A stretch of DNA of 64,000 nucleotides from Bacteroidetes bacterium B1(2017) (GTDB lineage Bacteria; Bacteroidota; Bacteroidia; UKL13-3). The notes under the pieces are model-generated. The model saw only the letters and a program-made list of their open reading frames with translations, did no database searches and was not told where the DNA came from. The stretch is from assembly GCA_002256395.1 (NCBI GenBank), contig NKJG01000002.1:438333-502332 (forward strand), read 5' to 3'. Shown piece after piece: positions 51,672 to 60,416 of this stretch (its first letter is position 1; the number at the start of each line of letters is the position of its first letter). The translations under genes were made by a program, and so were the position numbers.

Positions 51672-51705
51672 TAAAAAAGACCACCTAAATTAGGTAGTCT
51701 TTTTT
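51672..51705. terminator. Terminator of tRNA-Val, array copy C
   Basis: Same stem as copies A and B, lying directly after the 3' end of the intact tRNA-Val on the minus strand. This is probably the original copy. Confidence 0.8.
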
Positions 51706-51706
51706 G

Positions 51707-51781
51707 TGGAGGCACATGGATTCGAACCAAGGACCCTCTGCTTGTAAGGCAGATGCTCTGAACCAGCTGAGCTATGCCTCC
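51707..51781 (-). tRNA. tRNA-Val (UAC)
   Basis: Acceptor GGAGGCA pairs with TGCCTCC, D arm GCTC-GAGC, anticodon arm TCTGC-CTTACAA-GCAGA with anticodon TAC, T arm CTTGG-TTCGAAT-CCATG (one T-T mismatch), discriminator A, CCA not encoded. It is the intact parent of the two degenerate copies downstream. Confidence 0.93.
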
Positions 51782-51814
51782 ATTTTGATTGCTGTTACGC
51801 TCTCAAGGGGAGTG

Positions 51815-51845
51815 CAAAGATAGGAATGGCGAGCTCAAATGCAAA
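51815..51845 (-). promoter_or_regulatory. Promoter of tRNA-Val
   Basis: On the minus strand TATCTTTG (51822-51815) is a perfect -7 element; TTTG (51845-51842) lies 19 nt upstream as the -33. CACTCCCC follows the -7, as at tRNA-Gly. Confidence 0.8.
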
Positions 51846-51917
51846 TAGTTTCCATAAATAAATCCAAAAAAAAGCTGAAGACGCCTATATTTACTCATTA
51901 TCAGGAAATTAAAATCA

Positions 51918-52760
51918 TCAATCCTCATATAAATTTTCTTCTCGCTCTATTAATTCACGTTGTTTGCGCTCGGCTTCTAACAAAGCTTCTACACCATTAT
52001 CCTTAAATTCTGTTTGATCTCGAATACTTAAATCATGCATGTTGGATACTTTAGTAATATAGCTACTAAATAAACGCTGTTCAAACCAATCATCAAAAGT
52101 TAATTCAACCATATTATTTTGCCTATTAAATACATCATAATTAATATTAACATGGCGAATATCTTTATCGTCTTTCGAATAATATTTTAGTACACATAAA
52201 TCCTGCCAACCTAAATTAACCGAACCAATTTTCAATTCATATTGTGGTGCAATTGAAATAATTCTTACAAAATACTGAGACCGTGTTTTATCATATATCC
52301 AAAGCTCAACAACACGAAACTTCTTAACTCTATCTGTAACGTAAAACGGATTTACAACAAAGGTATCTCTGGTATAACTTGGATCATCTGGATCCATGGG
52401 AATTGTTAAAACTTCTGTATCAAGTCCAATACTTAAAAACTTATTCATGCTCATAACACTTGTGAGCGAATCATTCTCATAAGGTGTAAGCGTATTGTTT
52501 TGAACTGCATCGTATAAAACCTTTGAAAAGGGATTTGCGGGAAAAGCCATAGGTTGATTTTGCTTTTCACGGACATCTATTATTCGCTCTACTTTCTTTA
52601 CCACAAAAACATCTGCTTCTCTTAAATAGGGCCATGGTACAACCTTTCGTTCTCGGGTTTTATTAAGTGAAGTTAAAACAGGTGGATTATCATAAAAATT
52701 CTGACATAGGCATAAAGTAGGCATGGTAATGACACCTACCAAAAGAAAGAAATTTTTCAT
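51918..52760 (-). CDS. gldN: GldN/PorN-family T9SS protein, second copy
   Basis: A 280-residue exported protein with a signal peptide (residues 1-19) and the GldN core: RKVVPWPYLREADVFVVKKV, IIDVREKQNQPMAFPANPFS, FRVVELWIYDKTRSQYFVRI, FDDWFEQRLFSSYITKVSN. GldN/PorN binds the PorK ring in the periplasm as part of the T9SS core. It is a paralogue of the gene at 52916-53752 and is separated from it by a terminator, so it is probably transcribed on its own. It may be an alternative ring subunit. Confidence 0.88.
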   Translation of the reverse strand: MKNFFLLVGVITMPTLCLCQNFYDNPPVLTSLNKTRERKVVPWPYLREADVFVVKKVERIIDVREKQNQPMAFPANPFSKVLYDAVQNNTLTPYENDSLTSVMSMNKFLSIGLDTEVLTIPMDPDDPSYTRDTFVVNPFYVTDRVKKFRVVELWIYDKTRSQYFVRIISIAPQYELKIGSVNLGWQDLCVLKYYSKDDKDIRHVNINYDVFNRQNNMVELTFDDWFEQRLFSSYITKVSNMHDLSIRDQTEFKDNGVEALLEAERKQRELIEREENLYED

Positions 52761-52860
52761 GGCAGCACGATTTAATTGTTAAATACTAATGGAATTCAAC
52801 TACTTAACGGGCGAATTAGGCAACCTAGTGTAACTATGTAAGAAAAAAATTACAATAGAC

Positions 52861-52897
52861 AAAAAAAAGCCCTGCATACCAATGGTAGCAGGGCTTT
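52861..52897 (-). terminator. Intrinsic terminator of the porP-gldKLMN operon
   Basis: AAAGCCCTGC pairs with GCAGGGCTTT across a 12-nt loop; on the minus strand a T-run follows. It lies 19 nt after the first gldN stop and separates it from the second gldN. Confidence 0.85.
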
Positions 52898-52915
52898 AAC
52901 AGTTTTATTTCAATC

Positions 52916-53752
52916 TTAGTATTCCCAAAGATCATGTTCTTTTTCAAACAACTCTTGCTTAATTCTTTCCCCTTCTAGGATGGCAGCAACACCGTTGTCT
53001 TTAAACTCTGCATAATCTTTAATATACATATCTTGTTGATTAGCTTCCTTTATAACATAACTGTTAAAGAGTCGTTGCTCAAACCAGTCGTCATAGGTTA
53101 ACCTACCAGCATCATTTTGTCGATTAAATATCTCATAATTTATTAAAAAGTGTCGTAAATCCTGAGCATCTTTTGAGTGATATTTAAACACACAAAGATC
53201 GGTTTCTCCTAAATCTACACCACCAATTTTTAAATTATATTGAGGAGCGATTGATACTATACGCACAAACATTTGAGAGTGCTTTTTATCAAAAATCCAA
53301 TCCTCAACAATTCTAAATTTCTTGATACGTAAATCCGGAAACATAGGATTTACAACAAATGTATCTTTCGTTTCACTTGGATCATCAGGATTTAACAAAA
53401 TAGTTGTGTATTCTGTATCTGTACCTAATTTCAAGAAATCCTCAATAGAAATTTGAGATGTAAGTGAATCGTTCAAGTAAGCAGTTAACTTACCATCTCT
53501 TACAGCATTATAAAGTATGATACTAAGTGGATTTTTGGGCCAAGCCATCGGTTGATTAGGCTTTTCGCGAGTATCTACCATGCGAACCACTCTCTTGGCA
53601 TACATTACATCTGCTTCGCGCAAATAAGGCCAAGGAATAACTTTCCTTTCAGTAACAGCTTGACGGTTGTAGATAAAATCATCATATACACCTTGAGCAC
53701 TTAAGTTCAAGAATGAATACAATAACATTAATCCAAAAATTACTTTTTTCAT
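52916..53752 (-). CDS. gldN: Gliding motility/T9SS protein GldN (PorN)
   Basis: A 278-residue protein with signal peptide (MKKVIFGLMLLYSFLNLSA). The GldN core is clear: RKVIPWPYLREADVMYAKRV, MVDTREKPNQPMAWPKNPLS, FRIVEDWIFDKKHSQMFVRI, YDDWFEQRLFNSYVIKEAN. It forms the periplasmic PorK-PorN ring of the type IX secretion system. It is last in the operon, 7 nt after gldM, and is followed by a terminator. Confidence 0.93.
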   Translation of the reverse strand: MKKVIFGLMLLYSFLNLSAQGVYDDFIYNRQAVTERKVIPWPYLREADVMYAKRVVRMVDTREKPNQPMAWPKNPLSIILYNAVRDGKLTAYLNDSLTSQISIEDFLKLGTDTEYTTILLNPDDPSETKDTFVVNPMFPDLRIKKFRIVEDWIFDKKHSQMFVRIVSIAPQYNLKIGGVDLGETDLCVFKYHSKDAQDLRHFLINYEIFNRQNDAGRLTYDDWFEQRLFNSYVIKEANQQDMYIKDYAEFKDNGVAAILEGERIKQELFEKEHDLWEY

Positions 53753-53759
53753 ATTCTTA

Positions 53760-55292
53760 TTAATTAGATACTTCCAATGCTAATGAGGTAGGTATATTTA
53801 CTTCTCCAGCTGGACCTTTTGCTCTAAGTTTCATTAAATAAACTCTATCTCCAGGTCTAACATTTCTTAATGCACCCATAGCTTGAGGGCTAAGAGCAGA
53901 AGATGTACCTGAAAATACTTGTGGGTTTCCTGTTTTAGGGTCAACAATTAGTGTGTATGATGAAGGAGTAAATTTAACACCTTCAAATACGAAGTCTTTT
54001 AAAGGAGTACCTACAAAACTTACTAATCTTAAACGGCCCATAGAAATTCCACCACTTTGTTCAATATCTCCCAACATTGGAGTTGGTTTAGGTATTTGAC
54101 GAACGCGGTATTCTTTTTGTCCCATTACTTTGCCATCAACTGAGGCAATAATGGTAATTAATTTTGAAGAACCATCTACAGTTAATTCAAACTCTCCACC
54201 TGAACCAACTTTCTTTAAGTTTCCACCTTGGCATCTTACTTCTACTTTATTAGCAGAAAAACCAGGTACTGAAACTGAAATTGGATTTTGTAAACCAATA
54301 TACACCACATTCATTTTTGTAGCAGAAATTACTGCCAATGGAGCTAAGGCAAAATATTTTCCTTTAGCTGTGTATGTAGTTGATTTACCAGATGAGTTAG
54401 TAGTTGTAATTACAGCATTGTATTCTTTTTCACCTTCGCTAGTTACTCTAGATTTGTACACACCAACACCATTTTCAATTTTTAATGCTTGACCATTAAC
54501 TTTGATATCTGGGTTAGAACGTGAACTAGAAGCAGCTAAGAAGATTTTAGCTTCGTAATCGCTACCAACAGTTACGTTGGTACCACTAATTGGAATAATT
54601 TCAGTTGAGAAATTATCTACAATAGTTACTTCACCAATAATTGATTGTCTGATATAATCCAAAACTTGTGACTCTGTATTTTTGATATCGTTTTGAGTTT
54701 TAGATAACAAAGCTACTACCGCTGCAAGTGGTGTATGTTCAAACATTTGACCTTCCCACGACTCTTTAGAATCTTTAGGTTCAGGAGTTGTTAAATCACT
54801 TTTGATATTTCCTTGCTTATCAGTAGGTACAAAAGCCATCAATTTAGTACGAATTTCATTGATTTTGGCTTTAACCTCAGCACCTTTACCTTGGTTAATC
54901 ATTAAATTAGCATGTAATTCAATGTTACTAGCTTGAGCAATTTCCTCTTCAGGGTTACCGTCTTTACGACCACCAGCAGCTGTAATCAATTCATCTTTTA
55001 ATTTTGCAAAATAAGCTACGCCTTCATCTGCAATTTTCTTTACTGCAAGAGATTTATCATAAGCCTCTTTACCAACTTTATCGTTAGGCAAATCGATATT
55101 ATATTTCTCAATTGCTTTTAGAGTTCCTTTATTTTTTTCGTCGATGTTAGCACCTGCACGGTCCATGCTAACTTCAACCATATGGAAGGACTTCAAGATC
55201 TCAGCCGATACGTTTAGTGCTAACAATGCTGTTAACACCAAATACATCATGTTGATCATCTTCTGCCTTACTGATACTTTACCTCCAGACAT
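53760..55292 (-). CDS. gldM: Gliding motility/T9SS motor protein GldM (PorM)
   Basis: A 510-residue protein: N-terminal motif KVSVRQKMINMMYLVLTALL with a transmembrane helix (residues 14-28), then a long periplasmic part (helical domain to about 220, followed by beta-sandwich domains; SRSNPDIKVNGQALKIENGV, LRNVRPGDRVYLMKLRAKG). GldM pairs with GldL to form the proton-driven motor that powers T9SS and gliding. The conserved Arg in the N-terminal segment is retained. Confidence 0.94.
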   Translation of the reverse strand: MSGGKVSVRQKMINMMYLVLTALLALNVSAEILKSFHMVEVSMDRAGANIDEKNKGTLKAIEKYNIDLPNDKVGKEAYDKSLAVKKIADEGVAYFAKLKDELITAAGGRKDGNPEEEIAQASNIELHANLMINQGKGAEVKAKINEIRTKLMAFVPTDKQGNIKSDLTTPEPKDSKESWEGQMFEHTPLAAVVALLSKTQNDIKNTESQVLDYIRQSIIGEVTIVDNFSTEIIPISGTNVTVGSDYEAKIFLAASSSRSNPDIKVNGQALKIENGVGVYKSRVTSEGEKEYNAVITTTNSSGKSTTYTAKGKYFALAPLAVISATKMNVVYIGLQNPISVSVPGFSANKVEVRCQGGNLKKVGSGGEFELTVDGSSKLITIIASVDGKVMGQKEYRVRQIPKPTPMLGDIEQSGGISMGRLRLVSFVGTPLKDFVFEGVKFTPSSYTLIVDPKTGNPQVFSGTSSALSPQAMGALRNVRPGDRVYLMKLRAKGPAGEVNIPTSLALEVSN

Positions 55293-55331
55293 TTCTTTTA
55301 ATATTTAGTTTTTACAAAAACCTTTTGAAAA

Positions 55332-56129
55332 TTAATTACCACGAACATTCATTGCAGCTAGCATATTACCATATACGCTATTCAATGAAGATAGATTTTT
55401 GTTTAACTTGTCCATTTCACCCTTAAAGTGTTCGGCATTAGTATTGGTATCATTTAAAGTACTTACAACTTTAGATAAGCCACCAACAAATTCGTTGATA
55501 CCTTTTAAGTGGTTGTTAGACTCAGAAATCTCTAATTCATAAATTGAGTTTAATGAAGCTAAGTTTTTAGTCATTTTTTCAATTTGAGCACCATACTCAC
55601 GTGATCCTTCTGAAGCATTCACTAAACCTTCCATAGCGTTTACGGCTTTGGTGTATGTAGTGTTAATACCTGTTAATGAATCAGCAGCTTTTTGTACGTT
55701 CTTAGTGTAAGCATCTGTTGCAACAGCAGCATTCGAAAGATCTTTCATGCTTGTTACATTTTCGCTTAATGTACGCATTCCATTACCTAAGCTGTTAATC
55801 AAATCTGGACCAATTTTAGCTTCTTCCATCATCTTGTCTAATTGTTGAGTGATAGAACCTTTGTTTCCAGCCGATTTCTTTTCTTTAGGCTCTAATCCAG
55901 CTAATTCAGGATAAACTAAAGTCCAATCTGGTTCTTGATGAGGTGGTTCAAAGGCAGATACAAAGAAAATAGCCGCTTCGGTGATTAGACCAACCATTAA
56001 CATTAAATCTGCACCTTTTAAGTGTAGAATTTTAAAAAGCGCTCCTACAATTACAACTGCTGCACCAATTCCATAAGCTTTTGCCATGAACGACTTAAAG
56101 CCTTTACTTTCTAAAAAACTGTTTTTCAT
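55332..56129 (-). CDS. gldL: Gliding motility/T9SS motor protein GldL (PorL)
   Basis: A 265-residue inner-membrane protein. Two transmembrane helices lie at residues 16-34 (AYGIGAAVVIVGALFKILHL) and 38-57 (ADLMLMVGLITEAAIFFVSA, including the Glu of the proton pathway), followed by a long helical cytoplasmic domain (TKNVQKAADSLTGINTTYTK). GldL forms the stator-like ring around GldM. It sits between gldK and gldM in the standard order. Confidence 0.94.
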   Translation of the reverse strand: MKNSFLESKGFKSFMAKAYGIGAAVVIVGALFKILHLKGADLMLMVGLITEAAIFFVSAFEPPHQEPDWTLVYPELAGLEPKEKKSAGNKGSITQQLDKMMEEAKIGPDLINSLGNGMRTLSENVTSMKDLSNAAVATDAYTKNVQKAADSLTGINTTYTKAVNAMEGLVNASEGSREYGAQIEKMTKNLASLNSIYELEISESNNHLKGINEFVGGLSKVVSTLNDTNTNAEHFKGEMDKLNKNLSSLNSVYGNMLAAMNVRGN

Positions 56130-56185
56130 TTGATTAATAATTTAAGTTTAGTATTTGTTTAGTTTGTTTGTTTGGGTCGAATTTA

Positions 56186-57478
56186 TTATTTCTTATCTCT
56201 GTTTGAACGTCCTACATAGCTTTGAACTAATCTAAAACCAGTGTAAGAGTTACAACTATCTTGGTATTCATATGAGCGACTACCATTTTGAATATAATGT
56301 GCAATGTCTTTCCATGATCCACCTCTGATTACTTTACGTTTCAAGGTTTCAGAATCTTCATCTTTTGCATCATATTGGTAATCTGAGTTTAAATCATGTG
56401 TAAATAAGTGACCAGATTCTGCATAAGCCGAAACAGTCCACTCAGCCACATTACCACTCATATCATATAAACCAAAATCATTAGGGAAATAAGAAGCTAC
56501 ACGAATTGGGTATACACCACCATCAGCACCATAATCACCTCTACCTGGTTTAAAGTTAGCTAACGAACAACCTTTAGCATTTCTTACATAAGGACCACCC
56601 CAAGGATACATAGTTTGGTCTCTTCCTGCTCTTGCAGCATATTCCCACTCATATTCTGTAGGTAAACGGAAGGCAGTTACACCATTTTCACCATTTTCAG
56701 CATAGTATGCATTTAAATGGAAAGTTCTCCAATGAGCAAATGCACGAGCTTGTTTCCAATTAACCCCAACTACTGGATAATCATCATATTTTGGATGCCA
56801 ATAGTACATGGTTGAAATAGGCTCATTATATGCATAGGTGAAATCACGCATGAATACTAATGTATCAGGGTAAATCTCTACAACTTGCTCTTTTTTGAAA
56901 TCTGAACGATTTGCTTTGTAAGCATCTTGCTTATGTAATTGAGCTGCAGCACGCAAATCAATATAATCGTATCTGTACTTCAATTTACGAACGTCTATTT
57001 GTTTAGTACGGTAGTAAATATCATTACCTTGATAATACATATCATTGATTTCGCCATTTTTCATGTCTTCTGGCTCCATTCTCATTTTGTAATTAATGGC
57101 ATGCTCCCCTGTTTCCTCTTCGGTAATAGGGTCAATCAATGGCACCCAATACTTATCTCCCAGCTTTTCGCGGAAGATAGAGTCCATGATTTCGTCAACG
57201 AATTGACGATACTCATTATTGGTGATTTCCGTTTCATCCATGTAGAAAGCAGTAATTGTAATCTGCTTGTTAGGAGCGATCATCTGATTAGGAATGTCCT
57301 GCTCATTTGCTCCAACGTGGATGGTTCCAGAAGGAATGTACACTGTACCATAAGGCTGAGGGTGAAACCACGCGCTTCTTCCTTTAGTACCTGTCAATTC
57401 TCCCCTGTCACTGCTCAATCCGCAACCACTTAGGATTAGGACGAGAGATAAGAAGAAAAACCATTTAAATTGCTTCAT
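56186..57478 (-). CDS. gldK: Gliding motility/T9SS lipoprotein GldK (PorK)
   Basis: A 430-residue outer-membrane lipoprotein: signal peptide with lipobox LILSGC (Cys near residue 19), then a formylglycine-generating-enzyme/sulfatase-modifying fold (IPSGTIHVGANEQDIPNQ, FYMDETEITNNEYRQFVDEI, VVGVNWKQARAFAHWR, RLPTEYEWEYAARAGRD, MSGNVAEWTVSAY, RGGSWKDIAHYIQ). In T9SS it makes the PorK-PorN ring; the enzymatic Cys pair of true FGE is not evident. Confidence 0.94.
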   Translation of the reverse strand: MKQFKWFFFLSLVLILSGCGLSSDRGELTGTKGRSAWFHPQPYGTVYIPSGTIHVGANEQDIPNQMIAPNKQITITAFYMDETEITNNEYRQFVDEIMDSIFREKLGDKYWVPLIDPITEEETGEHAINYKMRMEPEDMKNGEINDMYYQGNDIYYRTKQIDVRKLKYRYDYIDLRAAAQLHKQDAYKANRSDFKKEQVVEIYPDTLVFMRDFTYAYNEPISTMYYWHPKYDDYPVVGVNWKQARAFAHWRTFHLNAYYAENGENGVTAFRLPTEYEWEYAARAGRDQTMYPWGGPYVRNAKGCSLANFKPGRGDYGADGGVYPIRVASYFPNDFGLYDMSGNVAEWTVSAYAESGHLFTHDLNSDYQYDAKDEDSETLKRKVIRGGSWKDIAHYIQNGSRSYEYQDSCNSYTGFRLVQSYVGRSNRDKK

Positions 57479-57587
57479 TTTATATAAAGTATTAATTACT
57501 GTAATGTGGCAAAAATATTAATTCGCATGAATAATACAAGCTATTGAACGATTATTTTGTTAATAAAACGTTAATCACTGTATATTA

Positions 57588-58601
57588 TTACATGAACCTT
57601 GGGGTATATCTTGAGCGAAGGATTGGAGTTGTATGAGGAATTACTACTCCAAAACAATATCTCAAAACTATTTCATGAGAACCAGAACTGTATTTTATAA
57701 TGCGGGAAGTAGTTATGTCATAGCTATATCCGATATATAAATCTTGTTTCCCCATTGGGAATTGGTATCCAAGCAACACAACTGCTGCATCCATTGGACG
57801 CCATGTTAATCCGCCTCTTAAATTCTGATGCCAAACCAAAAAACAATTTAAATCTGTTTGAACTTTAGCCGGGTCTTTCTTAACAATTATGTTAGGTTGT
57901 AAGGTCAAATTAGAGTTAATATCATATTCAGCACCTGTAACAAAATAATAATGCATTTTAGCATCCACTGTTGATCTACCTTGAGGGTACTCGTAGGTAA
58001 TTTTATTTTGGTTTAGATGGGTAGCAGATAATCCAGCATAAAACTTGTTAAACATTCCAGCTAGGTTATCTTTTGTATAGTATAATCCAAAATCTAAATC
58101 AATTGCAGATCCACTTACCTTACCACTTGGAATTTTAGGGTCATTAGGGTCAATGGCTTTTAATTTATCTCCATCCAAATTTCTTTGCATATACCCAACT
58201 CCAATTCCTCCAGCCAAATTTCCATCTGAACCAACATCTTGACGCCAAGATAAAGCCAAACGAGGAACAACTGTTTTTTGAAAACCTAATTCATCACTTA
58301 CGATGGTTAAACCCAACCCAATGTGCTTTCCAATATTAGAATTTAAACTTCCAACTAAATTTTTAGGAGCATCCCCTCTTTGCAAACCTGCACTAGATTG
58401 TCCACCACCAAATCCTACCCATTGGTCACGATAAAGCAGTGTTGCGCAAATCTTGCCATCTGTAGCCCCAGCGAAACCAGCATTGTAAGTAAGTTTATTA
58501 AACATAAAATTACTGTAATGCGGATCTTGTTGAGCCTTGATTTCACTGGCCGTTGCAAGAACAGCTAAACCTAAAATAACTCTTGTAAAAATTGACCTCA
58601 T
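57588..58601 (-). CDS. porP: PorP/SprF-family T9SS outer-membrane protein
   Basis: A 337-residue outer-membrane barrel with signal peptide (residues 1-23) and the PorP signature QQDPHYSNFMFNKLTYNAGF (residues 24-43), followed by ICATLLYRDQWVGFGG and GLGLTIVSDELGFQKT. PorP/SprF proteins link the periplasmic ring or specific cargoes to the outer membrane. It heads the T9SS operon, 109 nt before gldK. Confidence 0.92.
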   Translation of the reverse strand: MRSIFTRVILGLAVLATASEIKAQQDPHYSNFMFNKLTYNAGFAGATDGKICATLLYRDQWVGFGGGQSSAGLQRGDAPKNLVGSLNSNIGKHIGLGLTIVSDELGFQKTVVPRLALSWRQDVGSDGNLAGGIGVGYMQRNLDGDKLKAIDPNDPKIPSGKVSGSAIDLDFGLYYTKDNLAGMFNKFYAGLSATHLNQNKITYEYPQGRSTVDAKMHYYFVTGAEYDINSNLTLQPNIIVKKDPAKVQTDLNCFLVWHQNLRGGLTWRPMDAAVVLLGYQFPMGKQDLYIGYSYDITTSRIIKYSSGSHEIVLRYCFGVVIPHTTPILRSRYTPRFM

Positions 58602-58714
58602 TCGCTTTGTTTTAAAATAATATCTAGAAAACGTAATTACGAATATAGAAATTATCTTAAAAAAAAGGAAGAATGTTGAAAATTAAAGAAAAAATATAGC
58701 TTACTAGACACCTG

Positions 58715-59473
58715 CTAAACCGCCTTGTTATGGGCTTCTATGTGCTTATCTACAGCAGTAATCATAGACGGAGTTTGTGGTGTTGGAGCTTGTATATTTG
58801 CCGTTAAACCCGCGTCTACCATGGCTTTGATGGTTGTTGCACCAAACCCTGCGATAAGGGTTTTGTTCTGTTTAAAGTCGGGAAAATTCTCGTAAAGAGA
58901 GCGTATATCAGCAGGACTAAAAAAAGTTATGATATCGTAGTTTACGTGAGTTAAATCAGATAAATCGGCTGATTTTATTTTATAAAAGAAAGCTTCTTTG
59001 AACACAAACTTGCTTTTTTTCATAAACTTCTCAATGTCTTGCTTGCGCCAATCGCTGCAAGGAAACATATATTTTTCTGTAGGATGATTTTTAAACAAGG
59101 GAAATAACTCCACTTCTGTTCCTTTTCCTACAAATATTTTGCGCTTTCTTACCTGAATGTATTTGGCTAAATAATTAGCTATACTTTCATTCACGCAGAA
59201 ATACTTCATGTCAATTGGAATTTCAACTTTTAAATCGGCACACATGCGAAAAAAGTTGTCTACTGAATTGCGTGAATTCAGAATCATAGCAGTATAGTCA
59301 AGTATATTAACTTTCTGTTGTCTGAATTCCTTTCCAGAAATGGGTTCAACCTGAATAAACGGTCTGAAATCCATTTTCAACTTATACTTTTTCTCAAGAT
59401 CAAACCAGGGCGACTTCTCACTTTCAGGCCTTGGCTGAGAGATCAGAATACTTTTAATTTTTGCGTTTTTCAA
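58715..59473 (-). CDS. hemD: Uroporphyrinogen-III synthase
   Basis: A 252-residue two-lobed HemD-type protein (ILISQPRPESEKSPWFDLEK at the N-terminus, DYTAMILNSRNSVDNFFRMC in lobe 1, YDIITFFSPADIRSLYENFP and LIAGFGATTIKAMVDAGLTA in lobe 2). It closes hydroxymethylbilane to uroporphyrinogen III in heme synthesis. Family similarity is weak, as is normal for HemD. Its ATG is 1 nt after the DUF4271 stop region, and the T9SS operon follows. Confidence 0.85.
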   Translation of the reverse strand: MKNAKIKSILISQPRPESEKSPWFDLEKKYKLKMDFRPFIQVEPISGKEFRQQKVNILDYTAMILNSRNSVDNFFRMCADLKVEIPIDMKYFCVNESIANYLAKYIQVRKRKIFVGKGTEVELFPLFKNHPTEKYMFPCSDWRKQDIEKFMKKSKFVFKEAFFYKIKSADLSDLTHVNYDIITFFSPADIRSLYENFPDFKQNKTLIAGFGATTIKAMVDAGLTANIQAPTPQTPSMITAVDKHIEAHNKAV

Positions 59474-59474
59474 T

Positions 59475-60407
59475 CTACCAGCTATTTAAAAACAATTTGA
59501 ACAGAATTAACCACGGTAATAATTCCAAGGCGCAAAGATATAAAAATATGTATAAAAATTGAAACCTTCCTGATTGAGGGCTCATCAGAAGATTTTTAAT
59601 TTGCCTGTAAATTACCGCCACCAAAATGGTAATGAGAATAATAGCTGAAATAATTTTTGCAGAAAACAAATCTGTAACAAATACAAAAAATAGGTTTAAG
59701 AATACCAAACCTACTCCCAAAATATTATTTACCATGATTGCATTAAACAAAATTACCACAGATAATTTTCGCATTTTGAACAATAGACCTACCACCATAT
59801 TGATAATTATTTTGGCCAAATAGACCAAAAACAAAACCAATGAAAACTTCCAAAAAAGCAGATAATAATTATCCGTTTCTATTTGATGATTTAACTCCAA
59901 GAAGGTTGTTAGAAATAGTGAAAGTGAAAGGATAAAATTAATAAATAGTCCAATATTACTTACCAAGTAATTACCTGTTTTGTCTGAATATCCCTTGAAA
60001 TCGGCATGAATATCAAATGAAGATAAAATAATTTCATCAAATCGCTTAACATTTAATAATCGTATTAATGCCAAGAAAAATACGGTTAACAAAAGAATCC
60101 AAAACTTCCAATGGCTTGCCTCAAGCTTCCTAATTTTAATAGCCTTGAGTCTAGGTAAATCTCGCGCCTGCTCTTGTGTTTTTAGAATTACAGCGGTACC
60201 AGATATTTGTTCATTTAAGAAAAAATATTTACGCATTAATACTGGGCTAGCCAAACTATCGGCAAAAGTTAATGGGGTATTGTTTTCTAGTGAATCTTGT
60301 ATACGTGAAACAGAATCATTGGGAGTTTGCTTGAGGGTACTATCTTGCCCATAGCTAGCAAGGCAAAGCATAAATAACACCGCAAATAGTAGCCAACTTT
60401 TTTTCAT
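59475..60407 (-). CDS. DUF4271 membrane protein
   Basis: A 310-residue protein with a signal peptide (MKKSWLLFAVLFMLCLASYG), a periplasmic segment to about residue 100, and six to seven transmembrane helices (FWILLLTVFFLALIRLLNVK, NIGLFINFILSLSLFLTTFL, SLVLFLVYLAKIIINMVVGL). The DUF4271 family is Bacteroidota-specific and is regularly encoded beside hemD-like genes. Function unknown. Confidence 0.85.
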   Translation of the reverse strand: MKKSWLLFAVLFMLCLASYGQDSTLKQTPNDSVSRIQDSLENNTPLTFADSLASPVLMRKYFFLNEQISGTAVILKTQEQARDLPRLKAIKIRKLEASHWKFWILLLTVFFLALIRLLNVKRFDEIILSSFDIHADFKGYSDKTGNYLVSNIGLFINFILSLSLFLTTFLELNHQIETDNYYLLFWKFSLVLFLVYLAKIIINMVVGLLFKMRKLSVVILFNAIMVNNILGVGLVFLNLFFVFVTDLFSAKIISAIILITILVAVIYRQIKNLLMSPQSGRFQFLYIFLYLCALELLPWLILFKLFLNSW

Positions 60408-60416
60408 GATTCTTTA

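Larger units (their letters stand above)
50957..51672. repeat. Tandem repeat, 358-bp period, carrying terminator, pseudo-tRNA and GIY-YIG gene
   Basis: Two complete units (50957-51314 and 51315-51672) and the start of a third (terminator plus tRNA-Val 3' end) at exactly 358-bp offsets. The pseudo-tRNA parts of the two units are identical by eye. About seven substitutions are clustered in the part encoding the GIY-YIG N-terminus (e.g. FID versus IVD). This points to recent duplication, or ongoing conversion, beside tRNA-Val. Confidence 0.9.

Noticed and set aside
50956..51781. CRISPR array, because of the regular repeat spacing
   Set aside because: The 358-bp period contains a conserved coding gene and tRNA-like sequence; repeats and spacers have nothing like CRISPR sizes.
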